From contig NZ_CP088285.1 in the NCBI RefSeq assembly GCF_011516645.4, forward strand, positions 682,001 through 746,000: a stretch of 64,000 nt of DNA, written 5' to 3'. Of the stretch, positions 17,976 to 28,900 are shown piece by piece. The notes under the pieces are model-generated. The model saw nothing but the letters and a program-made list of their open reading frames with translations, searched no databases and was not told where the DNA came from. Source of the stretch: Bradyrhizobium septentrionale. Lineage in GTDB: Bacteria > Pseudomonadota > Alphaproteobacteria > Rhizobiales > Xanthobacteraceae. How positions within the stretch are numbered: position 1 is the first letter of the stretch; the number at the start of each line of letters is the position of its first letter. Position numbers and translations under genes: made by a program.

Positions 17976-19474
17976 CAGATGGTCCTCCGGAGGTTGTCGT
18001 AGCGGGCACAATCGGCGATCGGCGCATGACGGAGCGTCAGTGCGGCCGGCGTCATGATGTTGGCCGGTGGGGCGGGTTCACGTTGACGGGCCAGGATATT
18101 GAGCACGACATCGGCGGAATGGACGCTGTGACTGAGCGCTTCAGCACAGGCTGCTTCCACCGCGGGCAGACCGTCAGTCAGCACCGCGTTGAGGATGTCG
18201 ACCATCTGCCGATTGCCATCGTCGGTGCTGGCAAGCTTGCGCCGGATCCGCTCGATCGCGGCCGGCAGCACCCAGTCTTTGAAGGGAGCACCGTTGCGCA
18301 AGGCGCCGGGTTTGCGGGCGAGCACCGGCACATAATGCCAGGGGTCGTAGACGGTATCGCCGCGGCCAAAGGATCGCGGGTGCTCGGCAACGATGCGTCC
18401 ATCCTGACGGATCACAATGCGATCGGCATAGGCTTGAACCTCGACCGGTCGTCCGACTGCGCTGGCTGCGACCGAGTATTTGTTATTGTCGAAGCGCACC
18501 AGGCAGGTCTTCGAGACCGATGCCGTCACCGCATGGAAGCCGTCGAAGCGGCCGGCATAGGGAACGAGTTTGGGGCGTTCGGCTTCGAACACTTCCCAGA
18601 TCGTCTGATCGACCAGCTCCGGATGGCGATGAGCCTTGGCGTAGGCGATGCATTTGTCGAGCAGCCAGACGTTTAACTCGTCGAGGTTTTTGAACCGCAG
18701 CCGCGGCGTGAAGAAGCGTTCCCTGACCAGCCCGACCTGGTTCTCGACCTGCCCCTTCTCCCAGCCCGACGCTGGCGTGCAGGCGACCGGATCGACCAGA
18801 TAGTGGCTGCACATCTGCAGGAAGCGGCGATTGTAGAGACGCCCTTTACCGACGAAGATCGTCTCTACGGCGGTCTTCATGTTGTCGTAGATGCCGCGGG
18901 TGCAGGTGCCTTTGAACAGGGCGAACGCCCGGTCGTGGGCGTCGAACACCATCTCCTGCGTCTCCCGCGGATAGGCCCGCACGAACAGCATGCGGCTGTG
19001 ACAGAGCCGGACATGGGCGGCCTTCACCATCACCGTGGTGCCGCTCAGCAAGACCACCTCGTGGCTCCAGTCGAACTGGTAGGCTTCGCCGGGGGCAAAG
19101 CTCAGCGGGACATAAGCGGCCGCGGTCGATTGCCCGCGTTCTTTGCTCCACCGCCTGGCGTAACGCCGCACGGCATCGTAACCGCCGTCGTAGCCGCTCC
19201 CGCGCAGCTCTTCGAAGATCCGGATCAGCGTCAGCTGTTCACGAGCCGGTTTGGTCGCGTTCGCCGCCAGCAGCCTATCGAGCTCCGATGCCCACCGCCC
19301 CAGCTTTGGTCGTGGCTGCACCTGCCGCTCGTACTCGAAGGAGGTCCCTCCGGACCTCAGCACCTTCCGGACCGTGTTCCGCGACACCTTCAGGTCGCGG
19401 GCGATCTCCTTGATCGTCTTGCCCTTGATGAAGTGCTCGCGCCGAATCCGCGCAATCGTCTCCACGACCAGCAT
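17975..19474 (-). CDS. istA: IS21 transposase IstA
   Basis: The 499-residue protein starts with a helix-turn-helix ([20 protein letters not shown]). Its integrase core has catalytic candidates in [15 protein letters not shown] and [13 protein letters not shown], followed by the C-terminal beta-barrel region ([19 protein letters not shown]). The frame is intact. It acts with IstB on the repeated terminal sites. Start ATG 19474 gives [14 protein letters not shown], the usual opening of IstA proteins. Confidence 0.92.
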   Translation of the reverse strand: MLVVETIARIRREHFIKGKTIKEIARDLKVSRNTVRKVLRSGGTSFEYERQVQPRPKLGRWASELDRLLAANATKPAREQLTLIRIFEELRGSGYDGGYDAVRRYARRWSKERGQSTAAAYVPLSFAPGEAYQFDWSHEVVLLSGTTVMVKAAHVRLCHSRMLFVRAYPRETQEMVFDAHDRAFALFKGTCTRGIYDNMKTAVETIFVGKGRLYNRRFLQMCSHYLVDPVACTPASGWEKGQVENQVGLVRERFFTPRLRFKNLDELNVWLLDKCIAYAKAHRHPELVDQTIWEVFEAERPKLVPYAGRFDGFHAVTASVSKTCLVRFDNNKYSVAASAVGRPVEVQAYADRIVIRQDGRIVAEHPRSFGRGDTVYDPWHYVPVLARKPGALRNGAPFKDWVLPAAIERIRRKLASTDDGNRQMVDILNAVLTDGLPAVEAACAEALSHSVHSADVVLNILARQREPAPPANIMTPAALTLRHAPIADCARYDNLRRTI

Positions 19475-19588
19475 CCCCGACCACCTGCTTCATTCCAAAG
19501 CAGGCAGCGCAACAGACCAACCTACAGGGGGTCAATTTTGGACGCCGATCCCCCGGCTTAGGGGGTCAATATTGCAGGCCGAATGACA

Positions 19589-19835
19589 GCCACTTCCTTG
19601 TTTTGACCGCCTTCCGCGCAGGTCAGCACGATCCGGGCTCTCAGAGCCAGCGCCTGCGCCGTCTTCCGCCGCGTCGTCAGCGCCTTCAGTTCGGTGCGCT
19701 CTTCATCACTCAATGTCAGGGAGGCAAGTTGCTGGACCGCCATCAGATCCTCCGTCACTGCTGCTGCCTCCAGCCTTGGCACAGCGACGCGAACCTGCTG
19801 CGAATCTGCGATTGCGAACTTGTGACTCGGGACAC
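19589..19835 (-). pseudogene. IS630-family transposase, N-terminal fragment
   Basis: The minus-strand frame has SLTLSDEERTELKALTTRRK and TAQALALRARIVLTCAEGG, the opening of an IS630 transposase, and ends at KEVA where IS21 begins. The left terminus TAGTGTCC lies at 19830-19837. The same subfamily recurs, in the other orientation, at 32200. Confidence 0.8.
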
Positions 19836-20040
19836 TAGCCAGGGCGAAGACGCATCCGCCATCATGTTCGGCGAGGGCTTCGTGAAGGATGATGCACCGG
19901 GCTCAAATACAATATTTCCAATAGTCTCAAGCTGACTTGAGTGAACTCTCCGAAACCTTATTCCCGACAAACCAGTCGCCTTTGTAGCCCACGGTCTGCA
20001 TGCTACGTTTAAAGCATATCCCGGTTCGTTAGGTCGGCTC
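19836..20040. other. Gap downstream of the TPR gene
   Basis: No coding sequence or terminator hairpin is evident. Confidence 0.4.
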
Positions 20041-21027
20041 CTATGGGGAGACAGTGAGAGAGCGCCGGGAAGAAGCTCCGAGCCAAGATAAACCGGCTGC
20101 GGTGAAGACCTCAGCCATCAACATGCGATCGCTATCATTGCCCCGAGCGGCGACGAGACGCCTCGCAGCATCCGCCGCGACGCTGTGCGCTTTCGCATGA
20201 TAGGCCAGGAAGGTAATCTCCTTTAGAAACTCTGGCTTAATCGAGCCCACCTTGCGGGCTTGAAGCCAATGAAAGAGTTCACTTGCCCGCCCCGCCCCCG
20301 CCGCAGCAAGGGCCCATGCCATTTCTGCTTCTGCAGAGGGCTGCTGGCGCAGCAGTGCGTCCATGACCGCCCAGTTCTCATGTACGAGACCTAAACGGAT
20401 GTAAGCCCGGGCGACGTCGACGAGGACCGACGGATGGAGAAGCTCCGGTTCATGGGAAAGTTCGGGCGGGCGCCCCTGGGCGAATCGAAACGGCAGCGTC
20501 TGACGCAAGGCAGCAACCGCTTTGTGCCCACGGCCGCGCCGCAGCTCGACCTCAACGATCTGCAAATACGTCCGCACGAGTTCACGTCTCACCTCGGCAG
20601 TCGGGTGCTGGGCCTTAACCCGTACCAGGATGTCCGCGCAGTCATCCGTACGGCCTAACTGCCGGTATTGGCCAGCCAAAAGCCGCATTAGCCCAATGTC
20701 GCGCGGGTGCTCGTCCAGTTGGCCTATCAGCAATCGGATTGAACCGGCGACGTCACCGGAACGAGCTCGGACCTTCGCTAACGCTGCAACAGTCGGCGGT
20801 GATCGGTCGCCAGCCTCGAACATTTGCTCAAGCAGATTGAGCGCGACTTGCGTATTGCCGGCCTCCAACTCGAGGAGCGCCAGTTCGCTTCCGCGAGGGA
20901 CCAAAAGCGCGCTGAGCGAAACTGCCATGAGCACGAGAACAATCAGGAACACCGGAATCGACGGAGCCGCGGGCAGCAAGTCGCCAAGCTTTGGACCGTG
21001 ATTGAGGCGCGGAAAGAAGGGCTTCAT
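20041..21027 (-). CDS. Membrane-anchored TPR protein (PelE-like)
   Basis: The 328-residue protein has one N-terminal membrane segment (SIPVFLIVLVLMAVSLSALLV, residues 23-43) followed by helical pairs of tetratricopeptide type (ALLELEAGNTQVALNLLEQM, LARVKARSGDVAGSIRLL-like and later repeats). This architecture, a membrane anchor plus periplasmic TPRs, resembles PelE of the Pel polysaccharide system, where TPRs hold the export or modification complex together. Its start overlaps the stop of the GH114 gene by 4 bases (ATGA), which indicates translational coupling. A sequence of low complexity (GAGRASELFHWLQ region) precedes the C-terminus. The Pel assignment is inference from shape and neighbour. 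Confidence 0.65.
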   Translation of the reverse strand: MKPFFPRLNHGPKLGDLLPAAPSIPVFLIVLVLMAVSLSALLVPRGSELALLELEAGNTQVALNLLEQMFEAGDRSPPTVAALAKVRARSGDVAGSIRLLIGQLDEHPRDIGLMRLLAGQYRQLGRTDDCADILVRVKAQHPTAEVRRELVRTYLQIVEVELRRGRGHKAVAALRQTLPFRFAQGRPPELSHEPELLHPSVLVDVARAYIRLGLVHENWAVMDALLRQQPSAEAEMAWALAAAGAGRASELFHWLQARKVGSIKPEFLKEITFLAYHAKAHSVAADAARRLVAARGNDSDRMLMAEVFTAAGLSWLGASSRRSLTVSP

Positions 21028-22007
21028 GGAGGAGGTACAATCCGGGTGAGATCTGGCGTGGCAACATAGGGAACAAACCCGTTTGCACGCTCCTCAGTGT
21101 AGATCTTCGCAATGTTTTCTTTGTCATTAGGATCCCAGTAGTCGAGCGAGAAGAGCTGCAGATTGGGGTCGCGGCCGCCAGCCGCCCACAACTGCTGGCG
21201 CTGCCACTCGTAATCCGACTCTGAGACGAAGCTGTAACGACCCGTTCCGGCATCGAACGTAGTGCGGACTGACTCGCCGAGAACCATGTCAAAATGACCT
21301 GCGATCAGCGGGAGTACCGCAAAGCCCCGGTTTATCATGATCAGAATGCCCGGAAAGGCCGTCCGAATTGCGCGGACGAGATCGGCAGCGCCCTCAACCA
21401 TTCCTCCATAACGGCTCGGGTCCTGCCTCTCAAGGAATTCGGCCGAGTCAAGTGTATCAAGAAACACTCCATCAAAGCCTTTTTGAAGAATTCCGGGAAC
21501 GAGGTCTTTTACCACGCGCCGGCGCCAGTTTTCATGTCGCAAGTCGATGAACCGTGCGTCTGGCCAGTTTGCGTTCGCTCCGAAAAGCAAGCCCTCAGCA
21601 GCGAGCTCGACAAAATAAGGGCGTCCAGAGTGGACCTCACTCAAGCTGAGATAGCCCAAGTAAGTCGCGTCGCGACGGAATCGGTCGAGAGGCGCGAGAT
21701 TTAAATCGCTGTCGAGCGCCGCAAGGGCAAAGGCGCCAATGGCTGGATCTGTGCTCGCGCCATAATAGACGAGGAAAGGGATTTGGCCTTTCTTCCGTTT
21801 TTCGCTCAGCTGGGCTGCTCCCAAGAGAGACGGAGCACACGATATGATGCCTAGCAGGATCCCAAGTTGTCGGCGGCTGATCAAATGTGCCCTCTCCTCA
21901 CGGGCCATGGGTAATCGCCAGACTTCTCTGCCCCTCCGCAAGAGCGAAGCAATCTCGCCTTTGGCCAGCGAGCGGTTGCGCGGTCGCACCCGTTTGCAGA
22001 ACTTCAT
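21024..22007 (-). CDS. GH114 endo-alpha-1,4-polygalactosaminidase-like protein (PelA hydrolase module)
   Basis: The frame has the TIM-barrel signatures of glycoside hydrolase family 114: FLVYYGAS at the first strand, YLGYLSLSEVHSGRPYF, FIDLRHENWRRRVVKDLV and GFDGVFLDTLDSAEFL. Family members cleave alpha-1,4-linked galactosamine polymers such as Pel. In PelA this module is fused to Rossmann and deacetylase domains; here it stands alone. A signal sequence with a twin-arginine look (ISRRQLGILLGIISC) follows an internal ATG (21908), which may be the real start; the annotated start adds 33 basic residues. It precedes and overlaps the TPR gene. Export to the periplasm or beyond is expected. Confidence 0.75.
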   Translation of the reverse strand: MKFCKRVRPRNRSLAKGEIASLLRRGREVWRLPMAREERAHLISRRQLGILLGIISCAPSLLGAAQLSEKRKKGQIPFLVYYGASTDPAIGAFALAALDSDLNLAPLDRFRRDATYLGYLSLSEVHSGRPYFVELAAEGLLFGANANWPDARFIDLRHENWRRRVVKDLVPGILQKGFDGVFLDTLDSAEFLERQDPSRYGGMVEGAADLVRAIRTAFPGILIMINRGFAVLPLIAGHFDMVLGESVRTTFDAGTGRYSFVSESDYEWQRQQLWAAGGRDPNLQLFSLDYWDPNDKENIAKIYTEERANGFVPYVATPDLTRIVPPP

Positions 22008-22246
22008 CGACGTATCTCCAAGAGCCGAAGGCGTGACGACAGAATTGACGCAAAGGCGCGGCTCGACTCTTCGGTACAGCGACGAAACAAAATACAGATC
22101 ATCGCGACTAGCGAATCGGAGTCAGCTTCGGAAGTTGGCACGCGAACAACGTGACATCCGGTGGCCGGCTCGTTTTCGACCACGCCAACCATTGCTCCAT
22201 ACTGCCCGTTTACGGTCATCATGGCATTGGTCGTGGTTGAGGACAC
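22004..22246 (-). CDS. Small hypothetical frame between HlyD and GH114 genes
   Basis: This frame of 80 residues ends with an ATGA overlap on the GH114 start at 22007, which is the main reason to list it. It contains VNGQYGAMVGVVENEPATG and a C-terminus rich in Arg and Ser. A longer frame in another phase (22122-22415) may be its displaced 5' part, so a frameshift near 22240 is possible. No family is recognised. Confidence 0.3.
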   Translation of the reverse strand: MSSTTTNAMMTVNGQYGAMVGVVENEPATGCHVVRVPTSEADSDSLVAMICILFRRCTEESSRAFASILSSRLRLLEIRR

Positions 22247-22746
22247 AATGCCGCCCCACTGCTCGTGTCGACGGCAACAGGCCGTTCAAACACGCAGATC
22301 TCAGACGCGTCTCGCTCAAGACTACGGCTGCGGCCCCTCGTCCGCTGGCGATAGGCTGTAAGTTGGTCGGCCCATCCATTGCCCGAAGACCGGTGATCCG
22401 GCGAAATGAGTTCATTCATTCGTCAACGCCGCTGGAGCTAAATGCCATAATGATAGTATCCCGCCTAACCAACTCGTTTCCTGAAATGCAGTTGATTCCT
22501 TAGACCCTTGCTCCCGGAAGGGTGTGTTAGGGACAAGACGCAGCTTCTCCGACGCAATTGTAATTGGTACGCTTTCTGCGAACCAACGAAAAAATCTGAT
22601 TTGTATCAGACCCAGCGCATACTCGGCGGTTCTAACGCGGTGGACAAGCCATTGGCATTCGACAAGGCAAGATCGCAACGAACCGGGTCCAGAACGACCG
22701 AAGCAGAGCTGACGTTGTAGATCGAGGCGACTCTTCAGCTAAGCCT
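22247..22746. other. Gap between the HlyD gene and the GH114 group
   Basis: Several short frames exist on both strands without recognisable motifs or good starts. It could hold a promoter for the GH114-TPR pair. Confidence 0.35.
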
Positions 22747-24123
22747 TCAGCGCTCGCGAAAAGCGCGTTCGAACTGATCTGTGAGCGGTTTCGTCAGATA
22801 TGACAGCGCGGTTCGTGCTGACGTCTCGATGAAGGCGTCGACCGGCATCCCGGGAAGCAGCTTGTGATCGGCAAGCCGAGCGAGTTCGCCGCTGTCGGGA
22901 GTAATACGAGCGGTATAGTAGAACTGTCCTGTTTCCTTGTCCTGGGTGGCATCCGGAGACAACCGGGTCACCACTCCCTCCACCTCCGGCGTCGTGCGCT
23001 GGTTGAAAGCGGTGAATCGCAACATGCTTTTCCGTCCGATCTTCAGCTGGTCGATATCTGTACTTGGGATATGAACCTCGACAGACAATAAATCGCTGCT
23101 GGGAACGACCAGCATCAACTGTTCGGCCGGGTTAACCACGCCGCCGACGGTATGGACGCTGAGTTCGTGAATGATCCCGTCGATCGGAGCCCTGAGTTCG
23201 ACCCGCCGCAGCTGATCCTCAGCCGCGATTTTTCTTTCCTGCAGCTCTGCGATGCGGCCCTCGACCTCACGCAGCTCTTTTTGCGCGTCGGAGAAGCGGT
23301 TCTGGTCAACGGCGAGAATCTTGAGCCGCGTTTCCGCGATCTCGCCACCGATTTTGGCGATTTGCGCCACCAGTGTTCCGATCTCGCCCTCAATCCGGGT
23401 CTCGTCGCGCTGCAGGCTTAGCACGCGTGTTACCGGCAGCAGATTTCGCTTATAGAGATCATTGACTCGCGATAACTCCTCACGAATCAACGCTACTTCG
23501 CGGGCCTTGGCGGAGTTCTGCAGCGTCAGCCCCTTGACCTCGTCTTCGTTCTGCTTGATCCGCTCGCCGAGTTGCGCCTTCTGTCCGTTCAACGATCCCA
23601 GTCGCGCATGAAATAACCGCCGCTCTCCGCTGGCGACCCGCTCCGCTTCCTGGCCGGATGCTGTGAAGCCGGGTGGGAACTCCAGGTCGTCCCGATCGTC
23701 ACGCTCGGCGGCCAAGCGCGTCTTCCGGCCAACCAACTCGGTCAATTGCGATGTGACGATGCCCAGCAAGGCGCGCGCCTGCGTCCCGTCCAGCTTGACC
23801 AGCAGATCACCGGCGGAGACGCGACTGCCGTCTCTTACGAGAATCTCTCCAATCACCCCGCCCTGCTGATGCTGAATCTTTTTGCTGCTGCCGTCGACCA
23901 CAACGATCCCATGCGCGATTACGGCTCCCGACAGGGTCGCCACGCTGCCCCAACCGAAAACGGCAAGTGCAACCAGGCCGGAAAGAGCCAGGCCGGTAGC
24001 AAGTGGACGCCGCAGCTCGGCGACATCCACCGGCGAAGCCGCCGGGCGGGCTCCTGTCGAGCGCCGCAAGTTTTTGTTCAGGGCTACAACCGAAGCCGTC
24101 ATGCCGAAATCACTCCGTTTCAA
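22747..24123 (-). CDS. Type I secretion membrane-fusion protein (HlyD/PrtE family)
   Basis: The 458-residue protein has a short cytoplasmic N-terminus, one membrane helix (residues about 42-65, ALSGLVALAVFGWGSVATL) and a biotinyl-lipoyl-like segment (QHQQGGVIGEILVRDGSRV). A long coiled coil follows (about 150-310), then the HlyD signature region (LRAPIDGIIHELSVHTVGGV) and a C-terminal beta-barrel. It would bridge the inner-membrane ABC exporter to a TolC-type outer-membrane channel, which is not encoded in the window. It lies 4 bases after the ABC gene. The frame is intact, so the adaptor could work with another exporter. Confidence 0.9.
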   Translation of the reverse strand: MKRSDFGMTASVVALNKNLRRSTGARPAASPVDVAELRRPLATGLALSGLVALAVFGWGSVATLSGAVIAHGIVVVDGSSKKIQHQQGGVIGEILVRDGSRVSAGDLLVKLDGTQARALLGIVTSQLTELVGRKTRLAAERDDRDDLEFPPGFTASGQEAERVASGERRLFHARLGSLNGQKAQLGERIKQNEDEVKGLTLQNSAKAREVALIREELSRVNDLYKRNLLPVTRVLSLQRDETRIEGEIGTLVAQIAKIGGEIAETRLKILAVDQNRFSDAQKELREVEGRIAELQERKIAAEDQLRRVELRAPIDGIIHELSVHTVGGVVNPAEQLMLVVPSSDLLSVEVHIPSTDIDQLKIGRKSMLRFTAFNQRTTPEVEGVVTRLSPDATQDKETGQFYYTARITPDSGELARLADHKLLPGMPVDAFIETSARTALSYLTKPLTDQFERAFRER

Positions 24124-24127
24124 CTCA

Positions 24128-25918
24128 TCAACTGACAGCGGTCCGAACCGGATGGACCAAGACCTTCTTCAGCACCTCGTCTTTCGGGCCGAATGCGCTC
24201 AATCGCCCCGCATTGATCATGGCGACGTGATCGACGGAGTTGAGCGCGCTGGGCCGATGCGCAATGACAAGCACGATGCCGCCACGGTCCCGAACGCCCT
24301 GGATTGCCGCTGACAACGCGCATTCACCTTCGGCATCGAGGTTCGAGTTGGGCTCGTCGAGAACGACCAGGAAGGGGTCACCGAACAGCGCGCGGGCGAG
24401 CGCGACGCGCTGGCGCTGGCCCGCGGAAAGCGCCGAGCCATCGGGGCCGACATTGGTCTCGTAGCCAACGGGAAGGTGGAGGATCATATCGTGGACGTCG
24501 GCGGCCTTGGCCGCCGCGATGATGGCCCGGCTGTCCGGCTCCTCCTCGAGGCGGCAGATGTTCTCTGCAATGGTCCCTTCGAACAGCGTAACGTCCTGCG
24601 GTAGATAGCCGATATGCTTGCCCAATTCGTCGGACGTCCAGCCATCGAGCTCGGCGCCGTCAAGGCGAACGGACCCATGCAGCAGCGGCCACACGCCGGT
24701 AATTGCACGCCAGCGACGATTTGCCTGCCGCGCTGGGACCGATTATCGCCAGCGCCTGGCCGGACCGCAGCTCAAAACCCACGTCGCACAGAACAGGACG
24801 TTGGGTACCGGGCACACACACACCGTTGCATTCGCCAGCGTCAGCCGCTCGACTGGAGGCGGAAGAGCCAACGACGACGCAGCGACCGTAAACCTGTCGA
24901 GCATCTTCGACAGCCGATCAAAACTATGCCGTGCGGCCAGAAAGTTGCGCCAGTGCGCAATTACCTGCTCGACCGGGGCCATTGCCCGGGAAGTGGTGAT
25001 CGAGGCAGCGATGATTGCCCCGCCGGTGACTTCGCCGCGAATGGTCAGGTACGCACCCAACCCCAGGATGGCCGATTGCAGCGTCAAGCGCAGGAACTTG
25101 GAGACGGCAGCCAGCTTCGAGGTCACGTCGCCCGCCTTGACCTGCAGCGTCAGATAACTTTGGTTGGCCCTTTCGAACCGATGGACGGCGCGGCCGACGA
25201 ATCCCATCGCCTGCAGCGTCTCCGCATTTCTCGCGTTGGCGTCGGCTATCGCCTTACGAGCGGCGTCAGCGCGCGCGCTCGCCCGCACCTCGTGGCGCGA
25301 CAGCAATTCGGACAGGAACGTGAGTAGGACGAGGAGCAGCACCCCCGCAAGGCACATCACCCCGAGCAAAGGATGCAGCAAGAACACAACAGCGAGATAG
25401 AGCGGCATCCAGGGCAAATCCAGGAAGGCGACCGGACCGCCGCTGGCGAGAAAGGTACGGATCGTGTCAACATCGCGCACCGGCTGCTGCGCCGTCGATC
25501 TTGACGCACCTTTGAGGGGCAGGTTGACGGCCATGGCTTGCACCGAGCCAGCGACGCGGCGATCGAACAGAACCGCAGCGCGGCCCGATGCCTGGTTGCG
25601 CAGCAGGTCGAAGACGCCATAGAAAGCGTACAGGACGAACATCAGGACAGACAAAGATACCAGCGTCGGCACGCTGTGGCTCGCCAATACGCGATCATAG
25701 ACCTGAAGCATGTAGAGGGAACCGGTCAACGTCAGCAGGTTGATGATCCCCGATATCACTGAAACAGCCAGAATCGCACCGCGAAAGCCCGCAAAGGCCC
25801 CGGCAAGATCGGAAGTTTGGTTCTTGGGCTGATCGCCCGGCTTCTTCGGCAATGTCCTGTACCTATTGCAATAGAGAAACGACACGTGCCGGAGCACTGA
25901 TAGATCGGCGTCCGGCAA
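24128..25918 (-). pseudogene. Type I secretion ABC transporter (PrtD family), two compensating frameshifts
   Basis: The membrane domain (25918 to about 24830) shows the T1SS permease pattern (LTGSLYMLQVYDRVLASHSV, FLDLPWMPLYLAVVFLLHP). The nucleotide-binding domain follows, with Walker A GPSAAGKSSL near 24740, signature SALSAGQRQRVALARAL and Walker B FLVVLDEPNSNLD. A 2-base excess in an AC repeat at 24813-24824 throws the frame off, giving a TAA just before Walker A. A 2-base loss near 24705-24710 restores the original frame. About 110 bases, including Walker A, are thus out of frame. As sequenced it cannot make a working exporter, unless ribosomal or polymerase slippage occurs or the assembly is wrong. 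Confidence 0.85.
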
Positions 25919-25953
25919 TTACTCGGCTGCTCCTCTCTCCCGCTGGTCAGCTA

Positions 25954-28900
25954 TCAAACGAAATGGATGTCAGCGGTGGCGCTGGCCTTGAGCATCGACA
26001 ACGTCACATTATTCAGCGTAATCGTGTCTGTTGGATCCAGCGTGATCAGCACATTGCTGCCTTGTTGCACCACAGTAACCGGCCCACCCGCGGCGTTGAG
26101 GGCCGCCCCATTGACAAGGGCGGTCTCGGTCGTACCGGCGGCGAACATGGACGACGATAGCTCCAGAAAATCGTGGTTGGCGTTGGTCATATTGGCCGTG
26201 AAATCGGTGATCACGTCCTTGCCGAAGCCGGCATGATTGAACACGAACGTATCGGCGCCGTCGCCGCCGGAGAGCCTGTCGTTCCCCACTCCGCCCTCCA
26301 GGTGGTCTTTGCCTCCATTGCCGAAGAGCGTGTCATTGCCGATGCCGCCTGTGATGGTGTTCGCCAGACCGTTGCCATTGCCGGTGAAGTTACCGGTTCC
26401 GAAGTGAGTCAGATTCTGCACGTTGCCCGGCAATGTGTAGCTGGCGAGCGTGGTCATCACGGTCGCGTTCGTGCTGCCCGCCGTCTCGTTCACGGTGGTC
26501 GAAGAACTGGTGACGGTGAAGGTGTCTGCGCCGCCGCCGCCCCTGAGGACCACATTGGCGAGACCGGCATCGCCCAATGAATCGGCGCCCGCTCCGCCGG
26601 TGATCTGTTCGCCGGCCACTGTTGCCGTCGCGGTGAAACTTTCGCTGCCGGTATAGACCAGCCTCTCGACGTTGGCTGGCAACTGGTAGGTCGATAGCGT
26701 CGTCTGCACGGTGTCCGTGCCGTTGTTGGCGGACTCTGCGATGATGGTGCCAGGGTTGCTCACGATGAAGGTATCGTTACCCGCGGCGCCGAGCAGCTTG
26801 ATCCCGCTCTGGCCGTTGTCATTCAGAATGTCCGCCCCAGCGCCGCCGTCCAGCGTCTGGTTAGCCGCGCCGGCTGTCAGGGTGTCAGCACCTCCAAGCC
26901 CCGAAATGATCGCGCCCGTCATCGAGCTCGTCAGCGCGTCATTGCCGGTGGTTCCGTTGACCGCCGTCGGTGGAATCCCCGTGCTGCCACCGAGTTGCGC
27001 GGCCGTCAGGACGAGCCCGCCGTTGAATTGGAACAACTCGAAATTGCTGAAGGTCGTGGTGCCGTCCGGCGAACCTGCCCTCGTATCGGTCAGGCTGAGG
27101 CTGCCGTCCGGATTTGCGGCGACCCTGTACTGCGCGAACTGGCCGGTGAACAAGGCGGTATCGGTGCCGTCGCCGCCGTTGAGAATGCTTGTGCCGTCAA
27201 AGCCACTGAACGTGTTGCCCAGCGCGTTACCGGTGGCGGTGATGCCGGCGCTGGCCGTGTAGACGAGGTTCTCCGCATTGTTGGGCAACACATAGTTTCT
27301 AAGGTTGGTGCGAACCGTGTCCGTACCGGCATTGGTTTGCTCGACAATAACATCATTCGCCCTTGTCACGACGTAGGTGTCGTCGCCGGCTCCGCCGCTC
27401 ATGGTATCGACGAGGCTTGCCGCAGCGGCTGTACCTGCGTCGCGAAGCGTGTCATTGCCATCGGCGCCGTCCAGGATGGTGTTGCCGCCGATGCCCGCCG
27501 TCAGCGTGTCGTTGCCTGCCAGCCCGAGGATGATCTGGCCTGAGTTAGCAATGGCGGAGCCGGTCAAGACGTCGTTGCCCGGTGTTCCCATGACAACGGA
27601 AAACGCCAACTGGGCCTGAGTCAGCACAAGGCCGTCGCCAAACTGGAAGTTCTGGATGTTGATATCGGTATCCGTGCCGTCGGGCGCACCTGCACGCAGG
27701 TCGGCCACGGTAACGCTGCCGTCTGCATTCTGCGTATAACTGTAATTGTTCACGATGCCGGAATAGACTGCGGTATTTGTAGCGCCACCGCCGTTGAGGA
27801 CGTCGTTGCCACCTCCACCGTTGATGATGTCGTTGGCCGAGCCACCAAAGAAGATGTCGTTGCCGCTCGACGCGACAGCGGCCGCACCGTCCGAGACCGT
27901 GACATTATGCTGAACCTGCACACCCTGTGGTGAACTCGTAGAGACCGCCAGTAGCCCGTCATTGAATACCAGCGACAGATCGGCTCCGTTGAGCGTGGCG
28001 AGCGGTGCGCCCTGGATCGAGACGATATTCGCGCCCGGCGTCTTGACGTGAATGTCGACCACGCCGTCGCCTGTCATCGAGAAGGCCAGGTTCGCTCCGT
28101 CGCCGGTCACAGACAGGAGGTCGGCGCGCATCGGCAGCGCCTCGATATGCGTGACATCGTCCTGCGTCGCGCCGAGGGTGACTTTGAAAGTCCCGCCGCC
28201 GTACGGCAGAAAGATGCTGTCGCTGTCGTAGCCGTACCAGTTGCCGGCGTTCTGAATGACCTGACCGGCGGCGTTGGTGACGTTCAAGGCCATCCCGCCA
28301 AGGTCCGGCGCCGTCGGATCCGGCGTAATCGTCGCGGTGATGACGTTGCCATTGGTGGTTTCGGAAATCGTCGCCTTCTGCTGCGCGGCGATGCGGGCGG
28401 CGAGCGTCTCCATGGTCACGAACTCATAGCCCGCATTGTAGGCGTAGGCGATGAAGTCCGTGAACATCTGGGTCGTATAACCCGGATCACCGCCGGCGCC
28501 GTTGGTATCCCAATTGGTAGCGCCATAGTCGTGCCACGGCCATACGATGATCGGCGCCTGGGAATTGGCCGATAGCTGATTAAACAGCGCCTGCCAGTCG
28601 GCCAGCGCCTGCTCGGGTGTCTTGTTCTGAAACTGGATTTCAGTGAAGTCGAAGGTGATGTTGGGCGCGATATAGACCGAACCGGTATTGGTCGGATCAA
28701 TATAGCCAAAGGCGTTGGGATAGCCGGCCCCTGCCCCGGTCCAGCCGCCGGTGACGTAGCCGGTGAGCCCGCCCGCCACGCTCTGGTAGTACTGCATGAT
28801 CTGCTGGGACGTACTCACGGTCTCGGCGGCGCCGGGCACGGCCGCACCGGCGATCGCGACGCCGATCTGCTGCTGCAAGATCGTCTTCGATTGTCCGAAC

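Larger units (their letters stand above)
15344..19588 (-). mobile_element. IS21-family element, split by an integrase-type insertion
   Basis: The outer ends are TGTCAATCGGCG at 15344 and GCCGAATGACA ending at 19588. Each end has a second, inner repeat of the type GGGGTCAATTTTGGACGCCGAT, at about 17139-17165 and 19529-19555, as is usual for IS21 termini. A 1.76-kb element (15373-17132) sits between the outer and inner left repeats. The two flanks are unrelated IS pieces (IS110 and IS630) with no obvious target duplication. Confidence 0.8.

Noticed and set aside
24812..24826. AC repeat as a true phase-variation switch of the exporter
   Set aside because: The repeat is short and a second compensating indel lies downstream, so slippage alone could not restore the protein; kept only as a finding to resequence.
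25954..28100. Dense short repeats in the RTX coding region that might look like a CRISPR or VNTR
   Set aside because: They are the nucleotide reflection of GGxGxDxL protein repeats; spacing and sequence vary.
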